Shown: positions 24,168 through 37,800 of the stretch, in pieces
Position numbering within the stretch: the first letter of the stretch is position 1
How the letters are laid out: each line of letters starts with the position of its first letter
Source: Malurus cyaneus samueli
Lineage: Eukaryota; Chordata; Aves; Passeriformes; Maluridae
Reading direction: 5' to 3'
Assembly: GCA_009741485.1 (NCBI GenBank)
Contig: VKON01000197.1
Location: 55,868-119,867, forward strand
Length of the DNA: 64,000 bases
Made by a program: the position numbers and the translations under genes
Notes under the pieces: model-generated
Seen by the model: the letters and a program-made list of their open reading frames with translations, nothing else
What the model was told of the DNA's origin: nothing
Database searches by the model: none

Positions 24168-27100
24168 ACTTAGAAAATCCTACTGCTATTCCTTGCACTT
24201 GGGGAATCTAAGGCTCACGACACTCGCTGAGTTAGAAACAGCATGTTTTTTTAAAACTCCCTTGCATAATCAGATTGAAATAATTTTTAATCCCATAAAA
24301 ATTTCACATTTTCCTATTCCTACGGCAATGATCCCCAGTCTTTGGTTATACATTGTGTAGGAAGCCATTTTCTTTCCCAATCTATTAATCAATTATTCTC
24401 CCCATTCTTGTATTGAGGAAAAATACATACTCTATTATTAAGCATATTGAGAATTAAAATCTTAAAGCTCTGAATATATTGAGGTATGATCTTAAACCTC
24501 ATCATGTTCAACTGTCATTTTTGCCACAAAAAAGAGTGAAAAACCTACCAAATAGTTAAATAGAACAGTCTCTCACACCTATTGTTCCAGTTATATAATG
24601 GATCTGTGTCAAAGAGGAATCATCTATATCTGCCTGGAGTTACCAAAGGTGATCACTTTTCATTTTTCACCTTTTATATCCTACCTTTGCTAAGCTCTTC
24701 TTTTCGATACTTATAACCATGCTGACATATCTTCCATCAATTGTTTCTGTTATTCACACAAAGTCCTTTGGAAATTTAAGGAACTTATGGCCATAATCCT
24801 GTTGTTGATATGTTTGTTGATTTATTTGCCAGGTCCAACAACTTCTCTTGAATGCCACAATGCTTTAGCCTGTTAAAATGACTGTTATTCATGTATTTGT
24901 CTATTCCAATTTATACATGTTTTTTTGATGTAGACGTTATTTTTCTATTTTTATTTCTTTTCCCATGTAAGCAGCTATGAGTTTGCCCAGCATACTCAGA
25001 TTCTCTGGTCTGCATATCCCTGGACTTTCTGCACGATGCCCATTTCCATTTCCTGTTGCTGATTCCATTTTAGGCACAGTTAATAGTTCAGCAATTTTTT
25101 ATACATTGAACTCTTTTGGAGCTCTTGGGTGAATACATCTGTTCCTTGAAGATTTGTTACCACACACATTATCAGTAGTTTAAAACTCGTCTTTTGTAGC
25201 TTTTTATAAGCTGTGTAAGCACTGAATTTAGGCCAAGCCTTACTAAAGATCCCTCAAACATTAAAGTCCTACGCCGATTTTAGGAGTTAATTTTCTGACT
25301 GAAGATCTTCTACACCAACCACGTCTTACCCTGATTAAATAATAGAATTGAATTTAATGACATATAGCCACCATTTTTCACATTGAGTATCCACATTTCG
25401 GTCATTCAAAGTACCTCACACTCTGTTTCTGTTCCTGTGATTGTTCAGGACACAACTACTACAAAATCATGTCATTTGTCATTATTCATCAAGATAACAC
25501 AGGTGTGCAGCAGGTAAAGGCAGAACTTACTGATTTGTTCAGCCTTAGACAGAATTTCAACAAGAAGCACACATAGGAGGGAATTATAATATAGGCTATA
25601 TAATATGGATATAATACAGGTTTTGTTGATACTTCACACTAGAGAAAATGAGATATTCTTAAATTATCTATTTTCATATCACTATCTAGCAAATAAACCT
25701 TGGTACTAGAGAGCTGAAGGCCTAATATCTTTAGTGGCATAACCACCTTATGGTTTCCCATTAAAGATCATTACTTAATTTCAGGTAGAGTAGGGAGTGT
25801 TTCATTCATAATGTATTGTACTTAAATTCTGCTCATAAATATATATATTTTTTTTAACAGAACTCTCTTCTTCCAGAGATTTGAATACTATCAATTCTGT
25901 CACTTTCTTTATATTTTTTTTTAGCCATTCCAATCTATTCTGACTTAGTGAAGCACACTTCCGAAGAAGAAGACTTATCTTAGTCACAAGGTTAAGGAAT
26001 CTGCTGATGCACAAAAATAAAGATTTCTGCACTACTCGTCATTTTGGCACTAACAACAGCCTTTAACTTTACTGCACAAGAAGAATGAAAAAAACCCAAT
26101 TGGATTTCCATTGTTTTTATGAGGTTTTTTTGTCCTATTAAGTATCTGTTTCCCTCAGACTTTTTACCTGTGCTCCATAAAAGCAATTTCTCTTTTACGG
26201 ATGTTCCGATAATTAAATGTCAGACCAATTGGGACAAATATAAAATTATTTCTCATATGATAGGAATTCAAAATTGTAACGAAGTATTTTGGTGGTGTGG
26301 TGAGTTAAATTTAAATGAGGACAGAGTCACCTAGGTGACAGCAGTGGAAAGCTGTGCCACTCTTTCTGTTCACAGAACAATGGTACAAACAGTGAAGTTC
26401 TCTCCAGAAGGTTTGGAAAACTTAAATTTCACTCAGGATAGACATATTTTGACATAAAGAAAGATTCAGGTTATTATGAGGTTTAATTCTTTACTCTGGT
26501 AATAAGATGCCAGGAGAATTTCCAGAAGAGACTAAAAGGCATTTTTGCCTTGACCATCTGGCCATGCTCTTGTGCTCCAGATATCCACTGTGGCCGAAGA
26601 GAGAACAAAACTGAGATACAACAAAATTCTTCCCCATAAGTTTAATAGTTCAATGGACCCTTATCACACAGCAATCATCCTGACACAAAATTATTGGGAT
26701 TAGTTCCCTCCTAATAAAACACAATGGACTGAAGGTGTATGCTTTTAAACAAGGAAAAGCAATACTATGAACTGCTGTTTGAACCCGTCCCACACTTCAC
26801 TTCTTTCTCCTCACAAATATTTATCAAATAAGGTTCAACACCCGCGCAGGGCAAAGACATCAGGCAGTGAAATATTCTGGTCTCAAAATACAGCAGTATG
26901 TTATCATTAAGCAATTTAAAACTCTTTATATTACATTTACACAGATCTCAAAAAGTAAGTTTTTCAGATCCCGCTGTGTCCAAAGTGCTGTCTGATATTT
27001 CCCAAAGGATGTTTGGGCTGAAATCTCACTGATCACCACAATTTGATGACCCACTATGTCTCTTTACGCATTTCTCTCTCTTTTTCCTTTTTTTTTTTTT

Positions 27101-30100
27101 TTCCTGGTAGATATCAAGGGATTCAGAGCAGATAAAAATCCGCAAAACCAATCCAACTATTTTCAAGTTCTAACCACTTCCTGGTTTAGAGCATTACCAG
27201 TCCTGGAAAGTTACTGTCTCACCAGTCATCTTGTAGTCCCAGGCAATCATCAGTGAAATCATTCATCACTCAGATGGAAAGCAAAATGGGTGTTAAAAGG
27301 GAATATAACTAATCCATGAGCAAGATTTTTCAGATAGGGTGCACTTGGGAAATGAATTACACTGCTGCTGGATTCCCCAATTCAGCATGAGCCAAGGTCC
27401 AAGGTGTCAGGCAAATTTCACTCCAGAAAATAGCAAGATGATCTCACTCCTCTTCACCCCCTCCTCCTCCACCTCCTCTCTAAACTCAACAAACCACAAA
27501 CACTTGCAACTTCTCGATCTTTAACAAATAACCTATCATAAAGCTATTAGGAAAAAAAAAAAAAAAAACCAAAAAAACCCCAAACTTTTCTTTTTAATTA
27601 AAAAGAAGGAAATACACCACTTTTTTTATACAATTACCTTTGAGAAAGAGAGCAAAAGAGATCAGGAATTGTCACTGACATCAAAATTCCTCATCAGTTC
27701 AACTGAGTGAAAGTTCTGGAAACTCTGAGGATTTGAATGTCTCTCTTAGCCACCACTGAACCCGCATAATCCTGGCGTTAGCTCCAGTGCAAACATGCCA
27801 GGCTCGGTGACAATAGCTATGTGGAGTTTGATCAGTTTTAGGAGGCTTGAACAGTGGTTAGGGTTGAGTTTGGTCTGTAGTTTAAGTAGACTCAGACTAA
27901 ATACACAGCCGCAGAAATTCACTCCGATTATTAGAGGGGAACCCAACAAGTTTTAAACATCCAAGAAATGATGAGTTGGGTAAGAAAGCCATGGAAATTC
28001 TAGGAACCAAAGAGAGTTTGCTCTTTTTGTATTTTTTTTTTTTTTTTTTTTCACATGAAGTATTATATTATCCACAACTAGGAAAAGACTGAAAAAACCA
28101 TTAACACTGTTTTGCTAATGAAAATCATCATTACATGTAAAGAGCACTGCCTCCCCCACCAACTCAGAGAAAGGAATTGTAAACTGAATTCAAAATTTCA
28201 TGCCTAACTATTTAGGACAGGAATACCCCAGGGATAGCCTTGGTGCTGATGATATCTGTACTGAGCATAATGTGGCTCTTGGGTTACGGTGTTAAAACAT
28301 GCAGACAGACACAACTCACACAAAACCTGCTTATCTCTGTCAGTGCTGTTACCAGAGACCTTAAAAAAATTGACCAAATGTATTTTTTTTTCCTCATTAA
28401 TACTCATTTATTGTAGTAAGGTGGTAAAATACATTGACAAAACAGCAGAGAGACATAGTTCCTTGTGTGACAGAGATATAATGCAGTAGAGACAGAAGGA
28501 AAGCCCATCTAGATTCTTTTTTTAGAAACATTCACTCAACCGGAGGAAGAAGTGTGTGAAGATCTAAACTGATGGAACCCAAATACATTACTAATTTCAA
28601 ATAAACAACACACCAACTCTAACTCCCATATGGGGTCTGGCGGTACTGATCTGAAAAACTCTGGAGCAATAATGCAAATGGCTGACACTGAAACTCAATT
28701 TTGACATTTTGTAGAATTGGTCATCAATCGGTTCAAGTGTAATAATGTGCTTTAATGTCATTATATACTAGGGGTTTCTTGGATCTGCTTGAATACTACC
28801 TATCATACATCAAAGAATTTACTCAGAGATTAAGAAGCCTGCTATTCTTACTTAGATTTTATCTAATAAATTTGGAACCAATGGAGTGTTTTCATTTTTC
28901 CATCTATTGTCACATTTCCCCCCTTCCTTTACATTTTTGGACTAATTTCTTTGGGGAGGTTGGGTTTTTGAGGCCTTTTCTTTCCCTTTAATTGTCATGA
29001 CTACACAACTTAAATAAGTTCACGTGGTAAAGCTAACATGTCTGCATTAGGCAAGTTGTTAGATATGATTAAAACAAATCTCTCTACTTCCTTAATTCAC
29101 TGGGGAAAAAAAAAATGTGAGTCTTAAGACAAGAATGCAAGCAAGTCTTAAACAATCAAGATGATTAAACTGATTAAGTTTCTTTTCTTTAAATGCTAGT
29201 CATGCTTCTTATAATTAATAACACCATAATGAGCTGTAATTAATTTCTGGCAAAATTCTACTTTCAAGTAGTTTGACTCCTACTGCAAAACACATAACAA
29301 GCTATCCTTGTTACGGATTCACATCTTTTAAACAATATTCAGTATATAGGCTGGCCTATATTAATATGCCACTTTGAAAGATTTATTTCTATTTTTCAAG
29401 TTGCTCTTTACTGTCTCCTTTCAGAGACAGCATCTTTGCCAGATTTAATTAAAAAAAAAAAAAAACACAAAAAGAAAAAGAAAAAAAAAAAAAATTAAAA
29501 TTACCAATTGTTAGCTAAGCACAGGCCTAAAGAGTTCCTGAGCTGGAACTGTAATAAATAAAATAGTAGGGTCAGGAATAGGACTGGAGTGAGAGTTACA
29601 CACAGCTCCTTCCTTACACCTTGCTATGCTGGTGAAAAATGAGCTATGCAAGACCTTTGGAGTATTGGCTTCCCAATTTTTCTTTTGTCCTAGTTTCATC
29701 AAGATTAGAGTTATAAGGAGCTGGCACCATGCTGTGTTTCGATCTAGAGAGAATGATGTTGAGAACAACAAGTGAGTTCTTAATTGATTGCTTGGCAATG
29801 CTCACTCCGGCCAGGACTTTTCGATTCCAGTGTTCTGCCTATGAGCAGGGCACAAAAAGCCAGGGGAGAGCAGAGCGACCAAAGCTGGCCAACAGGATTA
29901 TTCCATGCCATAGAATTTGTCATCTCCAGTCATAAACTGAGGAGAGTTGGCCAGGAGCTGTGTACTGTCTGGGGAACACGCTGACATCTGTCAGTGGGTG
30001 GTGAACATCACCTGTTTCTCTTCGGCTTTGCTCCTCCCTCTCTCCCCTTTTCATCATTATTGTCATTAATAATAATTATTCTCTTTATATTTTATTGTTT

Positions 30101-31310
30101 TAATTATTAAAAGGTCTACTTTTCTTGTTTGCTTGCTTTTTAATTTCCCCTCAGCAGGACAGAGGAGAGTGAGCGAGTGGCTGTTGGTTGCGGTTAAAAC
30201 CACAGCAAATTATCAGCACAGGCATCTGTATGGGCTCTGACTGAGCACAGCCACCCAAAAAAGTTGTACCACTGTGGTTTCCCCTGCAAGCTGTACCTCT
30301 CTGTGTGGTCACTGTCCACTGAGGATTCTGAGGAAGCTGCAGCACTCTGGACTCTCTTACGGACAAGCCCTGTGCTCCTCCAGCCTTGCAGGAGTTTTGT
30401 GTGGAAGTTTTACAACATGATTAGCTTGCTTTAATTACAACAAAAGAACCTGCTGGATGACTGTCATATGAAAACCTTCATGACAGTAAATCTGTGTTAA
30501 TTTACAGGACAAGCAGACAAGCCTCAGCCCATGCTCACCTTGAAGAACAATCTCTATCCAGACGCCAGGAGGTGAGAGAGCCTCTCTGCACCTTCACACC
30601 TCTCCTCTGAGCGTTCTCCCACTGAAGTCACACACAGTAATGCCAAGTCAGGATTCAGCTCATGGGGAAAACAAAAATCTCTGAGGTGGATAGTGCAGGT
30701 AAAGCAGGCAGAAAGAAGTACCGGGAGCCTTTCAAAAACAATATAAATTGTGCTGCTGTTTAATATCCCCAGCAGTGAAGTGACCTTGCAACACCCTCCC
30801 CTGTGTGTACCCCTGGCTACACATCCTGTTGTGTCCTGCTTCAGCTGCAGGTAATTAGCTGTCTTTGGTTTTATCTCTGAATATCCAGTTTTCACATTAT
30901 AAACACTTTATTATCTGCTCTGTAGCTATTGTTCTGCTGTTGTTTCTTCTCCTATAGAGGAGCTTGTTATCTGCATCTCAGTCCCCTTCAAATGTCTTCT
31001 GCTCCATGCTGAAGGAATTACGGGACTTACTGGGTGGTTCACTGGAGGTTAGCAAAATGGTAAATTGAGAAATGAGGCAACAGTTTCATTGCAATTGTCT
31101 GTGAGTCTGATGGCATTTACTGCAGCCTGGATAATAACAAACTGTGGTTTGGGGGAGGTGGAGGAAACACAAAAGCTTTGTTATGACAGGTAAACTATGA
31201 ATAAATGAATATTTGCTAGAGACTTCTAAGTTGATAATAACAGAATTTCTCTCCTAAAGACTGTAACTGCCAAATTTACTACAATTCCATTGACATAGAA
31301 GAGCACACCT
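24168..31310. repeat. Repeated block, copy C (partial, about 7.1 kb)
   Basis: The copy corresponds to A 5630-11357, with the B-type middle instead of the A-specific one. It carries the densest one-base indels of all copies from 24168 to about 30334. It then becomes identical to B for 974 bases up to GAGCACAC. It ends at a 25-N gap exactly where A enters its CT-rich microsatellite. Confidence 0.85.
29686..30207 (+). mobile_element. ERVL-like solo LTR (copy C)
   Basis: This is the third copy of the 9752-10267 LTR, with the same TGTCCTAGTTTCATC start and a GGTTAAAACCACAGCA end (one extra A). Numerous single-base differences and small indels fit the general noise of copy C. Confidence 0.72.
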
Positions 31311-31335
31311 NNNNNNNNNNNNNNNNNNNNNNNNN
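31311..31335. other. Assembly gap, 25 N
   Basis: The second 25-N placeholder. It separates GAGCACACCT at the end of copy C from TTTACAATTAGT, which belongs to the 34214-34813 sequence. Confidence 0.98.
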
Positions 31336-31932
31336 TTTACAATTAGTGATGCCATGATCTTGAATCTTTTAATGTATTTTTTTTAAAGATGAATGTGTTC
31401 TAATTAGTTATTTATCTGTTTCACATGTTTTAAATAGTAAGAACCAGGTTTCATCTAGGTAAAGTGATGAGCCTTACCTAAAGTGAAAGTATCAGTAGCA
31501 CTTTTCAATAGCTGATGCTACATGTTTCTGAAAATATGATGGTAATTAAAACATATGAGTACATTTACTAATCTAATGACTTTTCTGTTTAAAACACTAC
31601 AAAATTAAAATGTTACCTAATCAAACGTTATGTATTTTTCTATCAGCTATGGAATCTAATGCATGTAATACTTAAATATTCTTAGAGCACTGGCTGAAAA
31701 ATCAGGAAATGGACCAGATAAATATTCCTGGACAGAATGATGGACTTGGAGCACAATGGCCACTCATCTAGGGAAGGATGTCCCTGCCATTGGCAGGGGC
31801 ATTGGAATGAGCTGAACTCTAAATCCCTTCCAATACAAAACCATCCAATTGATCATTAATGACTTTACCACTGATGCCTGTTCACTGGGGGATGGCGGGT
31901 GTCTTCGCACCAGCGAGATATACCATCAAAAA
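31336..31932. repeat. Out-of-order copy of 34214-34813
   Basis: The two segments share TTTACAATTAG, CATGATCTTGAAT, GGAATCTAATGCATG and TCACTGGGGGATGGCGGGTG in the same order. They differ by scattered indels and a few substitutions. This copy then switches at ATACCATCAAAA into the CT-rich part of copy D, while 34814 continues into single-copy DNA. It includes a CR1 fragment at about 31683-31850. Confidence 0.85.
31683..31850 (+). mobile_element. CR1 LINE 3' fragment (duplicate of 34563-34735)
   Basis: The plus-strand CR1 3' pattern is seen: GGACTTGGAGCACAATGGCC, then AGGGAAGGATGTCCCTGCC, ATTGGCAGGGGCATTGGAAT, and CCCTTCCAATACAAAACC before the end. It is the indel-rich duplicate of the element at 34563-34735. 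Confidence 0.75.
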
Positions 31933-31939
31933 ATGTTTC

Positions 31940-32095
31940 TCCTTCCTCTTCCTTACTCCTTCTCCTCCTTCTTCCCTTCCTTCCTTCTTTCTCTTTCCTC
32001 TTATTATTTTTTCTTTCTCTCTCTCTCTCTTTCTATCTGTCCTCATTTATTCTTCCTTTTTGCTTTCCCTTTTTCTTTCTTTTCTTTGGTGGGGG
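31940..32095 (+). repeat. CT-rich microsatellite tract (copy D)
   Basis: A pyrimidine-rich CTTCC/CTCT repeat equivalent to 11358-11530, with expansions and contractions. It creates long Ser/Phe/Leu-rich open frames that are not genes. Confidence 0.8.
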
Positions 32096-32499
32096 AAAGA
32101 ATTACGATTGTTTTTTTTATTCTTTGGAAGATTTTTTAAGCAACAATTTGAGAGGTAGTAATCTTTAGAAAAGTTAAAGTGTAGGAACGAGGATCCAAAG
32201 TCATTTGATTGTAGAGGGAGTCAGAAGGTTGATGGTTTTCCAGGATAAGTAATGCAGCCTCAATGTTTTATCCTATTGATGATTATCATGCTCCATCAAC
32301 GGAAAAGGTCTTTTATTGTCAGATTTTGAGATCAAGAAGATGATATGATTATGTGGGAGGCAATAGGTGGACACATTTATCTTACAGTGATATATTTTTT
32401 GATGGGCAGGTGGAAGCTGTAATATGTGGGAAATGAGCAGTGAAGATGAATCAAATGGATGATGAATCATATAAAATTCAATAAAAAAAATAAAAGTAA

Positions 32500-32900
32500 A
32501 AGACCAGGATCAGTGAGTTTGAAAGCCTAAAACCTTTAAGTCCAACCACTTCCCTCAGAACTGCCAAGGCCACCACTAGCCCGTGCCCCCAATGCCACAT
32601 CCATATGGCTATTTTAAATCCCTCCATGGATGAGGAACACACTTAGGCAGCTTTCCATGAAGAAGTTCTTCTCTGATGTCCAATCTAAACCTCCCCTGGC
32701 CCAGCCTGAGGCCGTTCCCTCTCCTCCTGTCCTTGTTCCCTGGAGCAGAGCCCGACCCCCGCTGCCCCCTCCTGTCAGGGAGTGTGCAAGCCACAAGTCC
32801 CCGGAGCCTCCTTTGCTCCAGGCTGAGCCCTTTCCATCTCCTCAGCCCCTCATTAGAATTTTGGTCCAGACTTTTCGCCAGCTCCCCTTCTCTGGACACA
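32500..32900 (-). mobile_element. CR1 LINE fragment (copy D)
   Basis: The antisense CR1 phrases are seen on the plus strand: GCCAAGGCCACCACTAGCCC, CCAATCTAAACCTCCCCTGG, GCCTGAGGCCGTTCCCTCTC and CCTGGAGCAGAGCCCGACCC. It is cleaner than the counterpart at 11905-12285, which has lost several single bases. Confidence 0.87.
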
Positions 32901-34562
32901 AAATAATTTTAAAGAATTTGCTCTTCTGTGCCATATTCTCCTCTGTATTTTTTTTCCCATTAAACTTCCATGATGATTTGTAGGCTTTGCCTACTGCTCC
33001 CAGCCCCATTTTCTTCATTTAAAAACTGAGGAAAGATGAGTGCATGGTTCAGAAGCACAGTCTGCAGTTAGCAGCAGCAGTAGCAGAATGTATCAGAAAG
33101 TTTTGATGCTCAACTGAGAAGATGTCAGAAACAATTTTGTAAGTTTTCATCTCACTCCAGCACCACTGTAAAAAGGCAAAAAAGGTGGTTGTCTGAGCCT
33201 CCCTCTGCTGTCTGCAAGACTGACTTCTTCCCAGGTAGATACATCTCATTTTATGAGACACTTCTATGACACGTGATAAATTCTGTTTTTCTGCATGGAT
33301 TTTGTAGAGAGTCTGGCCAAATCACTTACCTCATCACTTTAAAACATCTGTAATTAACAAAAATGTATACTATTCACTGTCAATAAGCAGCAAAAAATAC
33401 ATCTCCTTTGACTTGCAGTTTAAAAGTCCAGAAGGAGTATTGAAAACTTTTGTTCTTTTTGTAGGTTACTGGCCTGAATAATGGGAAACAAGAGTCATTC
33501 TTCAGTACAGACTTTTCTACCTAAATGTCTTCAAGAGAAAATGGACCTGCTGGTGTTGAAGTACAGTTACAAATTTTGAAGCAGTTTTAATCCCAAAAGC
33601 AACAAAATTCAGCCTGATGCTAAGGTGAGAAATTCATAATACTGCAGTTTTGTGATTCATAATATGAGTAAGAAACCGTCTAGTAAACAGTGTTTCATAG
33701 TCATGCACTGAAAAATAACATCAGGATAAATATAATATCATATTCTTGAAGTATTTTCAGTGTCTCAACCAGGCACCAGAAGGTACAGGCTGACAATTTT
33801 TGATATATTAACAAACAGTTACTCACACAAAAGAAACCAAAATCAAAACAACTTTTTTTTTTTTTAAAAAAAAAAGCTAAACAAAAACAGAACAAAGCAA
33901 AAGAAAAATCTTTTCTGTCTCATACTCAACAGAGATTTCAAGGATTGGGAAACATGAAAATAGAGCAACCATCAAAATGAAAAATCCAAAAGTTGACACT
34001 TGCATTGTCTGATAACCAGTCAACTTGAGCAAATTCCACAGTAAAACCTCATTGAAGCAAAAAAAATTCAGCTGGTCCTGATCATGAAAATTCACAGTAA
34101 ACCTAGTTTGAGTATTACCTTATGACATGACAAAATCTTAGAGGAAAAAAAAAAAAACCTAATACATTTGCACTGCAAGAAATGTGCTAAATCATAGAAT
34201 CATAAATCTTCAATTTACAATTAGTATGGCATGATCTTGAATAGCTTTAATGTATTTTTTTTAAAGATGAATGTGTTCTAATTAGTTATTTATCTGTTTC
34301 ACATGTTTTAAATAGTAAGAACCAGGTGTTCATCTAGAGTAAAGTGATGAGCCTTACCTAAAGTGAAAGTATCAGTAGCATTTTCAAATAGCTGATGCTA
34401 CATGTTTCTGAAAATATGATGGTAATTAAAAACATATGAGCATACATTTACTAATCTAATGACTTTTCTGTTTGAAAACATCAAAATTAAAATGTTACCT
34501 AATCAAACAGTTATGTATTTTTCTATCAGCTATGGAATCTAATGCATGTAATACTTAAATAC

Positions 34563-34735
34563 TTCTTAGAGCACTGGCTGAAAAATCAGGAAATGGACAC
34601 AGATAAATATTCCTGGACAGAATGGATGGGACTTGGAGCAGCCCAGTTCAGTGGAAGGATTTCCTGCCCATGGCAGGGGGATTGGAATGAGCTGAACTCT
34701 AAATTCCCTTCCAATACAAACCATCCAATGATTCT
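34563..34735 (+). mobile_element. CR1 LINE 3' fragment
   Basis: GGACTTGGAGCAGCCCAGTT, then CAGTGGAAGGATTTCCTGCC, CATGGCAGGGGGATTGGAAT and CCCTTCCAATACAAACCATC follow the CR1 3' consensus order on the plus strand. It is probably the genuine single insertion, of which 31683-31850 is an assembly duplicate. Confidence 0.82.
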
Positions 34736-34813
34736 GTAATGACTTTACCACTGATGCCTGTTCACTGGGGGATGGCGGGTGTCTTGGCACCAGACGAGAT
34801 ATACCCATCAAAA

Positions 34814-37800
34814 TAATGGCTTACTCTGCTTTTCTCCCACTATTTGAACAGCTTTCCCCTGTGTTCAGAGAAAATTGAAAGTGTTGGCTCTTTAGGCTGG
34901 TGAATGTAACTAAAACTTGCTTTAAGAAGGGGTACAGACAAACCCATTTCTTAGGACGTTAAAATTCACTGGCGCACATGAAGACGGTAATTTCACTGAA
35001 ACCATCATAAAATAAAAATATCATGTAAAAATAATAAGCTCGCTGGTTTTGTTTTTCAGCAGTGTTTCTCTTAAGTCACAATTTTAATTGCAGATTAGTT
35101 TTGCTCCTGTAGTCTTGTTGATAGATCTGAGGAAAGCAGCATACATCATTAACTGTACTGTGTAGGGGTTCACATTTCAAACAAAAGCTTTGTCTGGCCA
35201 AGCCTCTATGGCCTGTCTGATTGTTGCAGAATTGTCATTAAATGAAAATGATGCCCAGGAATGTTGAACTTAATGTTATGTCTTGAAATAACATGAATAA
35301 CATTACAGCTGTTTTAATGAAATTCATAGGAGAAAAAATGTCATTAAACAAAGCAACAATATTAGCCCTGGTGCCCTGGTCGAATTCCAGTCTGGCTGAT
35401 TGCATTCTGACACCTACTATTTTTCAGCTGTTGGAATGTGGTTTGTTTGTGCACCTCTCTGTTTTTTTCATTGATATGTTAATGCCCTACATCATCATCT
35501 CCTTGCTGCCTGTCACTCCAGAGTTAGCTGGCTGTCACTCTCGACCATCCAAATGCTTTTAATGAAGCTGTAACCACAGTGCATGACCTTGAAAGGATCC
35601 CTTTCAATCCACTTCCCCAGAGCTCATCAAGTCACTCAGATATTGCTTAACCTCACAAGTGAGCATAGGTAAAACTTATTTGAGTGTTTGTTAAACACAC
35701 AGCACAGCCTCATGTCCCAACTCTGAAATGACGAAATGCAGAAGTGCATTAATATGTGTTTACAGCTGAGCACAGAGGTGCCCTCCCCTCACACTGGGGT
35801 TTAGTTTAGGTCAGGAAGGTGCTCTCAGCAACACCTGCTCCTCATCCCCACTTAACCACGATCTGCTTTGAATTGGAGATTGAAGTCTAAAAACACAGTT
35901 TAAAATGGATGAAACACGTGAAAATACCCTCTGGGAGAACAATTTATACACCTCAGCACCACTAATCACACAGACAACAGTCATGGAGGACAGGCAGTTC
36001 AGATTTAAAAAGAATATCCCAAAATATGGAATTCAGAATAAATTGTTTTCTTCTACAGTTGGTTCATACCACTTGCTTATGGGCACATAATCATATTCAA
36101 ACACTTTATTTAAAGGAGCTGTTCTTCTTTGCATTCTCTTACTGGTCTTTGACTTCAGGGTCAAAGTGTAGGTTGCAGCGTATTTGAGAAAACCCTTCTG
36201 ATATTGCAAACTTGCTGGCATTTGTAGAGGGTTTATGGAGGAAAACATTCTGAAGGCCTAAATCTTGCTTAATTGAAAATTTTAAAAAATGTAGGACCAC
36301 AGCTTGGAATTTCCTTGTGTACACAATCAGGCAGGATCATCAGTCTGACCTCACAGAACAGTTTTTAGTGTGTCTATCACATCTCACTGGCATATTTCCT
36401 AATATCATTCTCAAGAGTCTCCCCATGCCCTTTAATCTTGAATGCTGTTGGTGAAACCTAATTCAGACATTGATGCACACTAAATTTCCTGGTTTTGAGA
36501 CCAGGCATGATCATTGAGAAGCATGTAAAAGCATCTAAATCAGGAATGTATTTTTATATATCTATTGACAGTGATTAAAATATAAAAGCTCAACAAAAAG
36601 TAAGATTAGAAAGACACAGCGCCAAATATCAGTGAAATAGTTTCTTTGCATTGCTTAGAAAACAGAATATTCCTGAAACCTCATCTATAGGTAACTGCAG
36701 GCAATCAACTGTATTTTGCTTTGGGGTCAAGTGAAATGTCCTGCTCTCTCAGGAAAACAACTGAATCCACATCCTTGCCCAAACCCACATCTCTCCCCTT
36801 CTGATATAAAAGCTCGTGGCACTGTTTTTTGGACCCCAAGCTGCATCTTAAACTGCTACAGGATCGTCACCATCAAGGTTTTGACACAGCCTGAATTAGG
36901 GAGGAAGCCAATGATCTGGGAAACAGATGTGAAGATTTTAATGCACATAATCAGACCTTTAGGACTAATTCAAAGCTCAGAGTTGCCTTTGATTTTCTTA
37001 GGTAGGATAACGACAAAGAAATAGGGAGCAGAATGACAGAGTAAGTGGAAAAGAGTAGATGGGGGTGTGTGAAGACAGATGCTCGTGAACCAATAAAACC
37101 ACCATTTTATTAAGTTGTTACATATGTCTGCTTGGGAAGTCAGGAATCTGAAAGCAGTTGTAGTTGTACTAGGAGCATTTTAAGATTTCCATCTTTTCCA
37201 TATAGGAAAACAGGTGTTTTTGTTTTTTCTTTTTTTGGTTTGGTTTTTTTTTGTTTTTTTTTTTTTTCTGTTTTGTTTTGTTTTTTTGTTTTGTTTTGTT
37301 GTTGTTTTTGGTTTGCTTTTTTTGTTTGTTTTGGGTTTGTTTGTTTGTTTGTTTGTTTGTTTGTTTTTGGGGGTTTTTTGGGTTTTTTTTTTGTTTTTGT
37401 TTTTTTCTTCTGTTCCAAGTTCTGCTCCTAAATTAGTCTATTTTTCATTCAGTACCAGGTCACAACCAAGCTATTCTAGGATGATCTCTCTCCAACTCAC
37501 TTCCTTGCGCAGGCACAGATCAATACAAACAGCAAGGCAGTAGAGAGGGAGCAAAAGGAAAAGAGAGAGCAAAGATTCTTAAAGACATTGAGAGAAGCCA
37601 CAGACATCGCTCCTGTAGTTGAAAGCTCTGCTTCTCTGTGGGTGGTGGTAGCTGAAATCTTGTGTACAGATCAAAGTGAATTCAAGTCTTGCATGTCCCC
37701 ATTTCACCTGAACACTCTAACCACAGTCACTGATCTTCAGGCAAAAGTAGGCTCATCTGTATTTCTTTACCTTTTTCCTTTTTTTTTTTTTTTTTTAAAT

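Larger units (their letters stand above)
31940..34201. repeat. Repeated block, copy D (right part, about 2.3 kb)
   Basis: The copy corresponds to A 11358-13558, including the CT-rich tract and the CR1 fragment. From 32992 it matches B 21971 onward at offset 11021, with several hundred identical bases. It ends in AAATCATAGAATC and, unlike A and B, continues smoothly into ATAAATCTTCAATTTAC. That makes it the most plausible true right-hand junction of the unit. Confidence 0.85.

Noticed and set aside
31849..32168. Overlapping Ser/Phe/Leu-rich frames of 89-99 residues
   Set aside because: All three frames cross the CT-rich microsatellite, where any reading frame stays open.
3794..34201. A genuine tandem gene-array or satellite expansion
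   Set aside because: There are too few copies, no shared gene, inconsistent unit content, and indel-dominated differences with 25-N gaps. Assembly error explains the pattern better.
37132..37543. Phe-rich plus-strand and Lys-rich minus-strand frames of 92-109 residues
   Set aside because: They are created by the T/G low-complexity tract and have no start context or recognisable domain.
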